Shown: positions 1 to 13,475, counted from the stretch's first letter. The stretch: 64,000 nt of DNA from Varroa destructor (GCF_002443255.2 NW_019211455.1:9829959-9893958); one strand, 5' to 3'. The notes: generated by a model from the letters alone, not told the origin. Numbers and translations are program-made.

Positions 1-1590
1 TAATATTTAACATATACGCACAAACAATAATCTACATATAAGGAGTCGACAATTTGTACTCAAAACAAACAGTGAGCCATGATGAAAACTAACGTAACAT
101 ACTCCTTTACATTTTCATGTTTTAAAACTATACAGAACTATCTAGACTAATCAATGACTAACCAATGACTCAGCCTACAAAAGTACCAAAAAAAAAATTG
201 TAATAACCTGCCACTAGAAAAAGTAATTATCAGTAAAGTACATGGCTACTCGTACAAAAACGACAGGTGTTTTTTGAACGAGAACATGAATTGAAGTAAA
301 GCTTTTCGAATTAGTAACAAAAGTCTTCACGTTATAAATGCTAACAAAAACAGTATTAGACAGAGCTTTAGGACCTAAAACCTTTTAGCGTCGATAGCTT
401 CATAATAATATTATAATGTCTCTGACACAGGAACAGGGTTGCGCAGTTCAATTTTTACGTTACGAAGAAAGTACCATAAGGCAATAACCTCCGCCGCGCA
501 TCTGAATTAAAGGTATAACTATATACATAATAAATAATAACTATATACATATAAAGGTATACTAAAAACCTTGGATAGAAACGTGTTAACGATTTTAAAG
601 GGTAGAAGAATTTGGAAGTGGTACCCAAGTGATAAATTTTAACGCCCTCTTTGAAGCGTCGGAGCCGTACGATTCTCATATTCTGACCAAGGTATTCAAT
701 AAAAATTAAACATTTCCGTAAAAAATCCAAGTTAAAGAACAACTGAGCAACTTCTTTCTGCAGGTAATACTCATAGCTTCAGTAGAGCTGTGCTCAAGTT
801 ACGATAAACGGCAACCTCCAAGAAGCATATCATCAAGCACAATGCCAATGGATCTATTGTAGAATCGACACCGGGCACATTACTCCAAAGTACTGTTAGG
901 ACTGAGCGTTGGTCCTAGGCACATAAAAAATTATGTAGAGGTGTTAATTTATGTCGGTTCTTGTTCTCTTTGTTGGTCTTATCCAGTAAATTACCATGCC
1001 CTGACTTATTTTAAGGTATATACTATCTGCGTGCAATAGAGCACTGAGACTCTTTCAGGTAATAGGAAATTACAAAAAGCCCTAGAAGGTTACCCTCTAG
1101 TAGCTACAGATCTAGCCATATCGAATGTGAAGCGTTAAGGCAATAATATTAAACTATTTTGGCCTAAGTTTTTACGTGAAAAAAGCTAAAGATCGCTACT
1201 TCAAGCTCCGGTGACGACATATACTGCACCAAAAGTGCGATTAAACAAAGAAACAAACATATTAAGTGACAACGAATGATAATATAATGCTTTCTTTCAT
1301 AATATAGTGGATGTTCGGCGAGTTCGCATAAACGTTTTTCGAAATTTACTTAAATTTTACAACTCGGCTTTTTGTCACCTTAATTTTCTACCCACCTTGA
1401 AGATCATGAAAGTGTTTTTTAGCAATACTCCTTACAATGAAGATCCACAGTTGCGCATACTGCAACCTCAACACTCGAGCATCATATTTGAAGTTTTACA
1501 AGTGACTTCAAGGAAAATAGTATATGCATTTTTCTCATATAACGAAAATGAGTAAGATCAGATAAAAGTGTAAGATGATTTCCAAATGTA
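1..1590. other. Left flank, no gene recognised
   Basis: AT-rich sequence with only short open frames (up to 95 codons) rich in Phe, Ile, Tyr and Lys, as expected by chance at this base composition. No repeat array or conserved protein segment was seen. Confidence 0.5.
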
Positions 1591-1596
1591 TTTATT
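1591..1596 (-). promoter_or_regulatory. Polyadenylation signal candidate for PSMB5
   Basis: The minus strand reads AATAAA here, about 95 bases past the PSMB5 stop codon. That is a normal distance for a 3' UTR signal. Assigned by motif and position only. Confidence 0.5.
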
Positions 1597-1690
1597 AATA
1601 AGCTTCCACGTGTTGCAACCGCCTGTCGTTAACGTTCAAACACCACGTAGTCGTCGCATGCAGATTTAAAGGCGCTTAATGGTGCCGCGT

Positions 1691-4146
1691 TCATTGTTGG
1701 ACTCCCCACCTCTCTTTGTTTTCCTCTTCATACTTGAAGTACAGTTCCATGCAATCCGTGTCGGAAACATGCGTCCATCCATCAGGCTTCATATGGTAAC
1801 ACCTTACGATACCTTTGCACAACATATTGCAAATATGACGACAAATTGAACGGTTGCTTTTAAAATCAGAAAATCTAAAAAAAATCCTCTTTTTCATAAC
1901 AATAGGTGATATATTCACGATGATTATTAATAGGTCGAAGAAAGTGGCAATTTTCATTTACTATTTTGTCATGTATTTATTTTATTAGTTTTTTTTTGTC
2001 CGCCGTCCTATCATCGCTTCGTCGTTATTCTGTTGACTAATGTCATTTGACTAATGTTGCGAATCCTGTTTCTACATAATAACTCCGACATTTTATAAAA
2101 TAAAAACTATCTATGAAAAGAAAACATGAGAATATGAAACAAATATGAGAAAAATTAGAAGCATTTTAAAAGTATAAATACGACCGACAAATCAGCAAAA
2201 TTGACGTTATAAAAATCGAGTTAAACTTATTAAGTTAATGATAACAAAGTTAAGTACTAAACAGATATAAACCGACAATAAGAACAAGAGGTCACAATCG
2301 TATTAACTCTTTTTAGTTATCTCCTCAAGTTTTTATTTTCCTCCACTAATTTCGCTGTTTTTTAGATTCGATTTTTTTGCGTACTACATGGTTATCAACA
2401 AAAAAATTGAAAGAGAAAGCGATAAGTAAAAACCGCCACCAACTACCAATTAACCTAATATAACAATAATTATTGTAGCTATTATTATTGTTATTATTAT
2501 TATATCATTAAAAGATACATTTTAATGACACAGTTCAGTGTCATAAAATGACCTTTTTAACAGCTATAAATACTAAGTAAAATTTTACTTTAGGTAATTT
2601 GTTACGTAACTATCCGACATACTTTTTTCCTTTCTTACCTCCAGAAGCGAAATCTCGGAACGTGGCTGCAGTGATTGCTTTCCTGCCCAACTCGTACGCC
2701 TCTTCATCAGTCATGTCAAATCTACAAACGTTACGACAAAAAAATTATTAATTCACAACATAATGAAGGCTTCTACTGATTTTCTTTCAGAGTAGGAGGC
2801 ATTACTACTTTAGAGAGAGAAAGAGCTTTAAAAAACCGACTTTTTTTTTTAATAAATATTAGATAAAATTGCTGTCGTGATTCCACGCACCGGTAGTTGG
2901 TGTCGAGGACGCCGAGTGCGTATGGTGATCCAGATCCGCACGAAAATAGGTTGCCTGACATCCGGGTACCCGAATTATCGACCCAATACAAACCAGGTCC
3001 ACGTTTGTCGTAGCCAATTATCATAGTTCCCATGGATAGACCCATACCTGTGAAACATAGAAAATGGCGAATTCAATAACAATAATTATCATAACGTTAT
3101 AAGTGTAGTTATTGGTAAACTAATCATGCCGTACACCGTGAATGAATTAAAATAGTATGAACGCATACAACAAAAAAGAGCAAACTGAACTATTTCTCTG
3201 CACCTTTGTAATTGTAGAGAATGTTTGCAAGTAGTTTTGAGGCAGCTGCCACCGAGATACGCTCCTTGTTACGGAGTTCATACATACGACACCTGTACGC
3301 AATAAAAATCATATTATAAAGAGTAGACTAATGTACTGCCTTATGCCGGTTGCGGATATTTATCAATATGTTAATTCAAAACATTGAACGGTAAATATAC
3401 AGAGAATTTTATTTCACTGGGTTGCGTTACGGCGCCTATGTTTGTTCTATATGTAATAGTTTATTTACATATTCATCAATCGTCTATATTTTATAGATTT
3501 GGTATCATCAATGCGGCTAAACTGGTGAGCGATAAGCACTTTATCAAACTGCGGATCCGAGATCTTTAATTTTATACCAGCTAGTAATTCATTAATTAAA
3601 TAATTACCTTTCAGAAAGGATGCGAAGCCAGTAAGTGCAATCGGCAGCTCCTCCGGCCATTGTGCCCAATAGATAATCGTTGATTACGATCACCTAAAGT
3701 AACTCACCGACAGAAAAAGGTATAAACAGACATATGCTAGTGCGATCAGTACGTGCACATTTCTGCTATAGAGCAATGTAAACCTCAATTAGGCGACAAG
3801 ACAACTACGATATGATTCCGAATTCTCCCAAGTGACTATTTCTGTAAAGAACAAATATTGTCCAAATGATGTATGAGCATGTAACACGTCTCAACTGCCT
3901 GTCGCAATCGCCAGTTTACCAGCAGCAGAAAGCGTTTTTACGTAAAGAGTTCCGAATGATAGAAATCATGTTGCAATTAAAATTTCTTTTCTAGTACCAT
4001 GGCTATAATGATACCTTTTGAACGGACCCCGATGCTATATAGTTTCCACCAGTTGCTCGGGAGTCAACGCAGATGCATACGCCGCCCTGATACTTGAACG
4101 CGCACGTTGTCGTTCCTGCAACGCAATTATAATTAAAAAAAAAAAA

Positions 4147-4183
<37 letters not shown>

Positions 4184-5152
4184 ACTTGGACACAAAGATG
4201 GCTATATGTATTGCGCATCGCGGAACTAGACAAATTAGCTGTGGAAGAGTGAAACTGACTTGGCGTTCCAGGCAACAACTATGATACTGGACCTCTGACA
4301 TAGTGCATATGTTCTTATACTTAGATCGATTTGTAAGAAATAAGCACACCCTTGTTGAAGTTCAGGTTCAATGGACGACCATGCTCGTCCCGCTGCTTCA
4401 GATGAGCTAACGTCTCTACAGGCTAGAATAAACAGCAGCAGTAACATCACATCTTAATTATATCATTCAGCTGAATCATTTAAGTTATTGCAAAAGATCA
4501 AAAAAAATATTTCAGTTGAGTACCATTGCACATTTGAGTGCATGAAATTTATGGTGATAGAACAGATTTAAGTAACCTCATTCTATCATAGTAAATTTCC
4601 ATGATTAATATAATAAAACTGGGATGTCTTATCAACTGCATACCTCTGCAATCACATAAAAAAGAAAATTAGGTAATAACAATAGAAATATATTTCAAAG
4701 AAACAATATAGAAAAACAATAATTCTCAATCATTTTTGAGTTTCAATGTGTGACCGTGGTAATGATAAATCTTCAGAACTTTATGAAGACATTAGGTTCG
4801 GTTCTATCTATCTTATTTATCTAATAATAGCCTATCGAAAGAACTAAACAGGCAGACGTCAAAGGGGTTATCTCTCACCTCAATTCAAAGAGAAGTACAC
4901 ACCCCACCTTAGCAAGTACGAATTTATATGGAGCTGTTGCAGCGATCCGAAACGAAGCTTAAATTGACAACTTGAAAAAAACTGTATCGAAAGCCCACCT
5001 ACCTCGGAAAATGGAGGCACACAAATTTTTGAATGAAACTTTATATTATCATCCACATCTTCCAGACTTTTCAGCTCATCATCGCATCGCGGTTTGAACG
5101 CTCGTAGATGATCGAGTCTCACGAGACTATCCAAAGCCATTTTCTTCTTCAC
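1691..5152 (-). CDS. PSMB5: Proteasome subunit beta type-5, 8 exons, complete
   Basis: Encodes the chymotrypsin-like catalytic beta-5 subunit of the 20S proteasome, an N-terminal threonine hydrolase that cuts after hydrophobic residues. Coding exons in transcript order are 5152-5003, 4422-4350, 4115-4015, 3693-3608, 3292-3204, 3047-2891, 2721-2639 and 1812-1691. Every junction is GT-AG and all phases agree, giving 861 nt and 286 residues. Residues 1-75 are the propeptide, ending in the Gly that precedes the processing site. The mature chain starts [11 protein letters not shown] with Thr1, Asp17 and Lys33 in place, followed by the Met45/Ala46/Gly47/Ala49 pocket region (GTMAGGAAD) and the family blocks [38 protein letters not shown] and [17 protein letters not shown] second in-frame Met at residue 5 could be the true start. 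Mature position 4 is Cys where the human protein has Leu. The third intron downstream of the start (4116-4349) holds an AT microsatellite. Confidence 0.96.
4135..4182. repeat. Poly-A plus (AT)n microsatellite in a PSMB5 intron
   Basis: A run of 13 A is followed by about 35 bases of AT alternation with one G interruption. It sits about 20 bases upstream (in the direction of transcription) of the acceptor of the exon that carries the catalytic Thr1. Confidence 0.9.
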
Positions 5153-7185
5153 TCACGGAATTGCGTCAATGTAAATAGTTAGACACCGGCGTTCGTTTAA
5201 CGACAGAAATATCCACCGCAATTGTGAACTGTCACTGTTTTGGCTGCTAAATTCTGAGCCTGTGTCAGTATCTTAGCAGACGACGTACAACAAATTACTC
5301 TGTTTTTGGCTTCGCTGGGACAGGCAAGGCAACTGGGCACAATAGTATTTTTCTGTTTTACACCCAGTGTTACCGTTAAGCATTCCATCAGACGGCTTAC
5401 TCCCAGTACGAAACGAAGCTGCTTATGTCCGGATCGGAACCTAGAGGAGAACAATGGCACCTTGCAAAAAGTTATCGCGGAAGTGAATATGAAGAATATA
5501 ACTGAATGGATGAATATCGGAGTTTAGTCGAGCATGGAGCCCGGCAAACTTTGAACTTAGTCAAGTGTTAGTAACTGTCAATCGCAATCAGTTTTGCATC
5601 TGTTGAAAAGAGTTGTCACTTAAATGTCGGACTAAATCACTCAGTTATGCGAAACACAACGAGGTTGCATATCCTTTTCATTTATGTATGTTAGTTAACG
5701 CATGACTTTGGTTATAACTGTTATGTCTTAGCTGTAATAGATATGAATACTTAGATGTTTAATAATTATGATATCTAAATGGCAGCACTTAAAATTCATG
5801 ACCTATATTTGACGACATATCCTATTAAAAATGCCCTATAACTCTTCCAGTTTCTTTTAGCTGAGAAGGATATCGGGTCAGTGCTTGAAAGTGTATCTTC
5901 TACTGTATTGTTACCTGTTGCACAACCAACAGCTTTGCAGGGATATTCCAAAAAAATAAACCTTTATTATATTGGTTGTAGGTTCATTCAAGTTCGCAGC
6001 ACTTGATATTAGAGACCCTAGCTTAGGAGATAACTGCTTGCTTTTAAAGTGGTGTAACATTTGGAAGCGATTGGATAAACGTTTATTACCTGCCCAAAAT
6101 AAAGCATGCCCACGAACTACCAAAACTATTTGTATCCGCCAATATATATATATATATATATATATATAATGTGGTAGCGAAGCAAAATGTTTTTGTATAA
6201 TGCTGTACATAACAAGTACTGAGTGCTGTATACTTTAGCGATGAATCGCACATTATTTTTAATGACTGGCATTTTTTTTAGTTTGAACTATGTGATCATT
6301 GTCATTGACCTCACAAAATATCACACAGTAATCCCACCGAGGCCCTTGCAGGGCTGCCGACTGGTAAAAGGGGAAAAGTTATGCTAGGGCGAAGCCAAAC
6401 GCGGCAGGTTGCGCGTCTGTACTATATACTAGCTTTTCACACTAATAGACAGTTACACAGATCTGGATTACTTTTTGCTATTGATATCAGATTGGCTTGA
6501 ACCTCGTTCAGAACACAATGCCATGAACTAAACTATACAGATAAAATATGCAAACACAATTGATTGCACTACTGTGAATCAATATGCGAGTACAAAAACA
6601 TTTCCTTTTTGTACCGTCATAGTTTTATTTAAGTGAACGGTAGTACAAAAGGACAAGTAACACATCGCTACCTAATGTCGTTAAACCCGCAAGGACCGTA
6701 ACACGGTTTCGATAATCTATATAACGATATCTATACATGCAGACAAATAAATATAAAGAGAATGCTAACAACAGCGCGTCCGTTTTTCCGGAGATACACT
6801 TCTATAAACCTATTAGCAGACAATAGATATTAATAATACTAGTCAATCAAGTATTCATAATACTACCTATTATATACAAACAAACAACATTGTCAGTGTG
6901 ATTGAACTAGCTATATATAGGGTGTACATGAGACGGTCATACGTTGTCCAGCCGTAGTAAAAAGAAGTAAGTTAAAAATCAGAGAAGATGCTGGATAAGT
7001 TACAAAGATCTGAATTTCGCTAAGCAGGCTAGTCCTTATTTTTGGAATGCATGCGAAGGACACTTAGCGGCGTTTCCAAAACTTCTAACTATCGTTGAAC
7101 TTTTATGAGGAAAGTTACGGTTTTGCCGTTTTAGTTTTCTTCCAGTGTGGGTCTCTTTTTCGTTGGTCTACAGACGTGATCCTTT
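5153..7185. other. Intergenic between PSMB5 and the 611-residue gene
   Basis: The part next to 5152 should contain the PSMB5 promoter; no clear TATA box was seen. A minus-strand open frame at 5197-5460 was not recognised. An (AT)n tract lies at 6142-6169. The minus strand reads AATAAA at 6624-6629, a possible but distant poly-A signal for the gene ending at 7186. Confidence 0.45.
6142..6169. repeat. (AT)n microsatellite
   Basis: About 14 uninterrupted AT units, seen directly. Confidence 0.92.
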
Positions 7186-10100
7186 CTAGCAAATCACCTC
7201 AAAGCCAGCGCGGCGCCTGCTTCGGGTATTGTAAGCTGGGCCTTGTACGTTCTCGTACCATGAATTTTTCACAACATCACTCAAATGGAAGGATGAGTCT
7301 TGAAGTAATTCGCTTCGCGGTGTAGCGTCTTTCGGAGTTGAAGCCATTAGACCTTCTGAAGCACAGTTATACGAGTGAATTAAAAATGATTTAACCTTGC
7401 TTGTATTTAGAATGGATTTCTTGCTGATAGCGAACTCGAGGGTGTTATAAGGTGGCATTTATAGACCGTCCCATGAATAGTGATTTCTTCTTTACAATCC
7501 CAATGCATTTCATGCATTATTTCATAGACTATCCGCGTTATGTTTCACAAATGAAGTATCTATTTCATTCATCGTTTACAAACTACCACTTATAATCCTT
7601 CAATCTAATTAAGTAAATATTGAAATTATTACGAAAGCTAATTTTTCTCAAGATTCCGCTTGACTAGGATATTGTATAAGAACATACTGCGAGGTACTTC
7701 GTAGATACGATCAGCTAAAGCAAAGCTTCAAAACGAGTGAAATAATAGCTGGTATGTGTCATACTCTGGTAACTTGAGCTATTACAGAAAAATTGAAAAA
7801 AACGCGCCGTGGCTTTAAGGTTGTACAATAAAAGAAAAATCTCCCTTATCATGTAATAAGAAAAATGGTAAATAAAATACTGCAAATTTTTTATTAATAC
7901 AATTCAAAATGGGTGTTTAGTTATTACACTTTATAACTTACCTATATTTGTTCCAATGAACGACTTATAAGTAAATGTACTATCGCAGAGCTGACTTAGC
8001 CTGCTGCGTCGTCCCAGTCCAATTTCCCTACTCTGAAATTAGACCGGAAGTTCATCATGCATGAAAAGTAAATAGTACCGAGAATTTTTTTTACTGGAAA
8101 CTATCCAATCAAGAAATGCATAGAAGGTATGAGTAAACTATTCCCACCTGATTCTCGTTGTGAAAAATTGTCGAAGGAGCACTCCTATCTTTTGCGGCTT
8201 CTTTCGTCATTTTGGGGATATGCCGAGATCCCTCCATCACAAACCCATGCTTCCGTCTTTGTGCTACCAAGCCTGTGGGGTTGTCTAGCGACGATTTCGT
8301 ATTTGACTTTTCAACAGTCGATGCATCGTAATTATTCGTTTTAGTATCGTTGATCAGGCGCCTATTTCCTGAGGAAGCTGTGTCATTGCTGCTGGGATCC
8401 CAGCTGCCCGTCGGCTCCGGAGGTTCCACAATAAGAGCACGCCGTCGAGACTTTGCGCTCGATAACGAGGACGTGCAAATGGCAAAATGCGCAAACGGAG
8501 AATAACCCTGACAGTCAAGGAGCGTTAGCGTGCAGTATGCACATCACGAAAAACAACAAAAGATCTACCATTTCGCGTTTAGAGTTTACGTTCGATACAG
8601 TAAGATGTTACGGTATGTTTATGTAAATAAGATTAGGCAAAGTCTATGCCGATATTCCCTATTCTGCTTATAAAGTGCAACACTCTGATCAAAGGGCACT
8701 ACTAGAAAATGGTGTATTGCTTATTATTTTCATTCACCTAATGTTTTACTATGTTTACAACACCATCCCTTCGGAAAACGACACGTATGTAATGTGTTTT
8801 TATATCGTGTAAAGAAGTACATTTCTATTCACTAGATAGACTTAGCAGAGTGCAACGCAGATGCTTATGTGACGCATCAAGTGTAAGCCTAGTGGTGCCT
8901 GAAATCCAGGTCAACCGAAGCCAAGTTTGCCTTTCAAGGAATACAAGGTGTATGCGAAAAACGTGCCGATGCATAATCGTTTCTAATTTCTTTATCAGTT
9001 TTGTTGCCTTTTGAGCAAGAACTCTCCTTCGTTGGTACTGCCCGGTGAACGTTTACGTTGTCACAATCGATCCACGCTAATTGAATCGTACAAAATTCAT
9101 AGCGTACATTAGAATAAAAGCCAACATTACACAGTTGTTTTGAGATCATTTCCCGTAACTAATTTTTACCGTTTGCTTAGTAAATGTTCATCCTAAATCT
9201 CGGATCACGATCGTACACATCACATACCAACATACATTTTTCTTAAAGGCTGGTCATACGCTAATGGAAGCTGCTTTGATGGTTAGGCTCACAAAGCACC
9301 CAAAGTTCGCGAGTTTCAAGTATTCTTCGTTATACAGATCGATGCGACTTTTTCGTCAGATGCACTGCCAATTCTGATGACCTGTTCTATTAAAATCTGC
9401 GGGTTTCCCTCTGCAAGCGCCGATGTAAGCTTCGCATAATTTTATAAGTTATCCAGATTACGGCTAAGTGTGATGCACAACGCCCGCATTTTCACAGAAA
9501 GTGCGCCACTTCTGAATGGTGCGTTTAATAACTATCTAGGATTCGTACATCGGGCATATTTCTGCGTCAACTTTTCTATTTTTAGAAATAAAAAAGAGAA
9601 GTCTTGGAATAACAGCTTATTAGATACAAACAAGCTCCGTGCTAACGGATAATTATAATCGCATTGTGTGTGTGAATAAACCACCTAGAGCATTTATCTC
9701 CAGGGCCAAAAGGTCAAGCAGAAAATTCTTTACGATCTTTTGGTATACCCAATATAATTATGTTGCAATTACACTTACGATAAAACAGCCTTGTACTTAA
9801 AAGTCACCTTTACCACTGTTAATGATTTAAGCCGACATCATTATCTTTATTATTTTCTTTATCCTTCAACGCCCTTTGTTCCGAACTGAAAGCTTTTTTT
9901 CAATACCAACCTTTGTAGATTCATTGTGGTAACCTGGAGCAACGATAATAATACTTTCGTCCAGGATCGTTTTTTGTGAGGTATCCCGTTTCCTGTTTCC
10001 TGGATTCGGAAGGCCTTCTGTTAATTTCGGCTTTCTCTGGCTTGTCGAGGGTTTTAAATAGGTTTTATCAAATTTAGGATCCCCATGCTGAAGTGGCAAA

Positions 10101-13100
10101 TGGTCGGATTCGCTTGAATCGGATAAGAGTTTCATGGACGGGCTTGTAATAACGATGTCAAGCACTTCTGAAAATGTTAATTTGCCATACAAGTAATCGT
10201 AATAGCTGCAAATGGACAGCATAGAGGCCTAGTAGATTGATGATTTGCCTTGTTTTCCAGGCATGAGGGCGTTTATTATTTCTATTCATTAATTTATTCA
10301 TCTCTTTACGCCTAACTATCGGCATCGCACATCCGCAATTCATAAAGCAAATTGACGTAGCGTTTGAAAGGATTATTTTTTTTATTATGTTTATTATTAT
10401 TGTTAATGCTGTTCTGGTTATTATTGAATGTAAAAACAAGTGGGTTACAAGAGTCACCAGGTACAAAATGATTCAGCATCATTACGTACGATGATACTGA
10501 AAACCAACTCTATTACTGACTCGCAAAACAAGTCTTCACACTATTTTGCGCTCGGCGGTAGCATTGCATAGATAGCATCATCGTAATGATCCTTTCTTCA
10601 ATGCGCGACAGCATCAGGCGTTACAGGGTACAGTCAAGTAATTTCAGTTGCTAGATTATGCTCTAAAAGTCACGCATTATGATAACTAGTAGAGCAGCTG
10701 CACTATAACATGCACCGAATGCGATATCAAAGCAATTTAGAATACCTGTAATAGGCTGTAATCCACTATCGAGTGAACTCACGGCTGGTCCGCACTTGTC
10801 CTTCTGATCGGTCCTAGTCAATCCAGGTTGTTTGTGAACATCTCCGACGTATTCAGTCTCTGCCTCAATAGCATTGTCGTCTTTTTCTTTTTTGAATAAC
10901 ATCCGCTTCTTACGTCGGCTGCGCTTGTCGACGTTGCAGGACGGATTGTCGGAATCAGGATTTTCGGCAAGCTTCTTACTACATTCGTCCAGCTGCAAGC
11001 GTACCTCAAACTCTTGGACTCTGTCGGATGCGCCGCAAATATCATGCGTCTCTGAGTTCGCTGTGGTTCTGGTTCTGCTGATTGCGGGTGGCTGGCTGGT
11101 TACAGGATCGCTCTGAGCTAGTTGCTCAGATAAGGTGGTCGTTATCCAATGGTTTCCGGAAGCAGGAATAGATTCCATGATCGTTGATAAACTTTCGCCG
11201 AAACGAAAATACTCCCGTTCAGGGCGATACGTGACCCCCTTGTTAAGTTCAGCTAATGATTCCATCAAGTCGACCTTAAAGAAGCAACAATAAAGAATAA
11301 GAACGCTATACGTTGCCGTGATACGTAGAAAATATTCAGGTCAGTTATTTATTATTTACGCAATTTTTGGCTTTCTTCAATAATTAATATAACTGAACAA
11401 AGGCAAGAGATATCCTAATGTGTACAATCGATACATCATGATCAGTAGTATATAAATGTTAATATTTTTTGCTTGGTGCATCTGTAGGTGCTCCTCAGTT
11501 GATACTGAGATGAAACCCACCTCCAATGAAACGGGAAAGGTGTCTTCGTTAAGCACAAAGGCCCTCATCGTCGCAACACTTGAACAAGATTGGGTTACAC
11601 GCTCGATAGTGTCGAGTTGTTTACTAACTGCCTCCAGCTGAAGTCGAATCGCTTGAATCCACGGTCGACCTATAAGGGTAAGTAAGTCGATTTGATGGGT
11701 TCGCCGGCAGTTCAACTATAAACAGTCTATAGATTTAGCCGAGCAAGACTTTTCCTTCAGTTTTTACGCTAACGCACTACAATGTCACGTACGCATGTTT
11801 TTATATTATAGAGTTTTTAAAAAATACGGGTAAGAACAGTTCGATTTTTATATTTATTGCATAATTCCGAAAGGTGGTAACACTGCACGATTTGCGACAC
11901 CGATCACGCTATACTTTTTAGGCAAGCCTTGCCTTTCAATAAACGGTGCTTCTGCAATGAACGATATCGTAAGTACATTCAAACATATGTTGGAAGAAAA
12001 TAAGTAAATTCCACGTGTCCCTTGTATCCTACACCAATGGTTTTGGTCGCCAAAAAGGAAGACGGAATATCGAAAAGGTGTACACCTTTTTCCCCTGAAA
12101 AAGACGACTAAAAGGCCAACTACCGTGAACGATTTATATGTTCTTGTACTCACACTGTGCGTATTTGATCGCGAGCTTTTCAAGCAGCAACTGTTGAGTC
12201 TTAAAGGCTTCCTCGGATTCACGCAAGAGGTTCACTTCTTTTGCGAGCTGATGATTCAAATCTCGGTACTGAGCTCGCTCCACGTGGCAACGTTCGTTTA
12301 CGCACACGGATCGATGTCGTATCGCAGTCGGATGGCGCTTTAGAATTATTCGGCCCTACCAAAAAGTGGTCTGCTTTACTTTTAACGTTAAAACATCCGA
12401 ATATAGAAGGTGGCCTTCTTCGAACTCTCTTCGTTCTTATTTGTTGGAGACCTCATTGAAGCCGAAATCGCCCCACGGGCACATTTTTGCAACATTTTTG
12501 CCGCTACTTAAGTAGCGGCAAAAATGTTGCATTCGAATTGCAGTACTCTAGCAATGACGCGTTGCAGGGTCTCCCAGCATCAAGATTGTAGCAGTCTCAG
12601 AAAGCTACGGAACGTGGAAGTACCATATAGGCGTCAAATAATCAGTTTTTTTATTTTAGACCATCCGAGATACGTTACAAATATATTATAAAGCGCACAA
12701 TGAGCTCGTTGTCGCCTCACAAATGTGTCCTTCTGGATATTAAGAACATGAAATTTTATTACACTGTTTGCAAATGCGATATTATTATATTCGGTGTGAG
12801 CGAAAGGTCTCTTGACGATTTGAGAGTTTCGATTCTGCATCTATACAGTGAATATGCTATATGTACAAATTGATCAAACGCATTTTTCTTCAATGTCAAA
12901 AAACCTTTGCCGCAGCATTTATAGCACCAGCAGGTTAGCAACATGAAATGACCTCCAATACCTGATTTTGTCCACATATAATTTTTTGCCTATATACACT
13001 TAAAGGAGACCTTGAAAAATGCATAGGACTATTAGACATAATTAAGCGCGGATCCATATATATGAGGTCTGAATCGTGACGACATTGGTAAATTACTCAC

Positions 13101-13178
13101 TATGGCAGACTTGGAACGAAATGGGTTGGCGTAACATTTTCGTATTCCTTTTCGGATTTTGGCCTGCCTACACAGCAT
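7186..13178 (-). CDS. Coiled-coil, basic/disordered protein, 611 aa, 8 exons; Shugoshin-like at best
   Basis: Assembled from splice signals. Exons in transcript order are 13178-13101, 12355-12154, 11669-11521, 11274-10746, 10167-9911, 8507-8148, 8032-7942 and 7355-7186. All seven junctions are GT-AG with matching phase, total 1836 nt. Residues 1-26 are basic (starts MLCRQAKIRKGIRK). Residues about 48-100 form a coiled coil with heptad leucines (AQYRDLNHQLAKEVNLL, QLLLEKLAIKYAQ), continued in exon 3 (AIRLQLEAVSKQLDTIERV). The rest is polar and low complexity, with basic clusters such as KRSRRKKRMLFKKEK and AKSRRRALIVEPPEP, and a C-terminal RRSRL...FTYKSF and NTRSRRRAGFE. No membrane segment. 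A short N-terminal coiled coil, a disordered middle and a C-terminal basic motif followed by Tyr-Lys are the layout of Shugoshin, the centromeric PP2A-recruiting cohesin protector, but the resemblance is weak. The last donor-like GAG|GTGATT at 7201 means the gene could also splice onward instead of stopping at 7186. Confidence 0.7.
12488..12531. repeat. 44-bp perfect palindrome (no loop)
   Basis: The left half, TGCAACATTTTTGCCGCTAC followed by TT (12488-12509), is exactly complementary to the right half (12510-12531). The symmetry breaks at 12487/12532. It lies in intron 1 (12356-13100) of the 611-residue gene. A shorter direct copy of the outer arm (ACATTTTTGC) immediately precedes it at 12481-12490. 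This could be a cruciform-forming site, a pair of abutting terminal inverted repeats left by a mobile element, or a replication-slippage product. Confidence 0.93.
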
Positions 13179-13475
13179 CGCTTGAAGCACAACAAGAAAC
13201 TTAAACAAAAATCATTTAGCTAACTTTTTTAAACCAATCCGATCGCGTAACACTGGCGAGGCACAGAATATCGAACGTAAACAGCGAATCAGCAACGGGC
13301 CATTTGTGGCTTGACACGTTCATACGATCATAGCGTCCGCAGACACGAAACCATCAGTCTGTTTATGGTCACACGAGAAAACAGAGGGACGCCTTGGCCA
13401 TTGTGCACGTCGATTTTAAAGCACGCTAGTCTGAATTTCATCAAAAGCGTTTGCTGAATTCATAACTGAGTTGGT

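Noticed and set aside
10818..11116. Additional frames overlapping exon 4 of the 611-residue gene on both strands
   Set aside because: They are shadows; only the chosen frame joins in phase with its neighbours.
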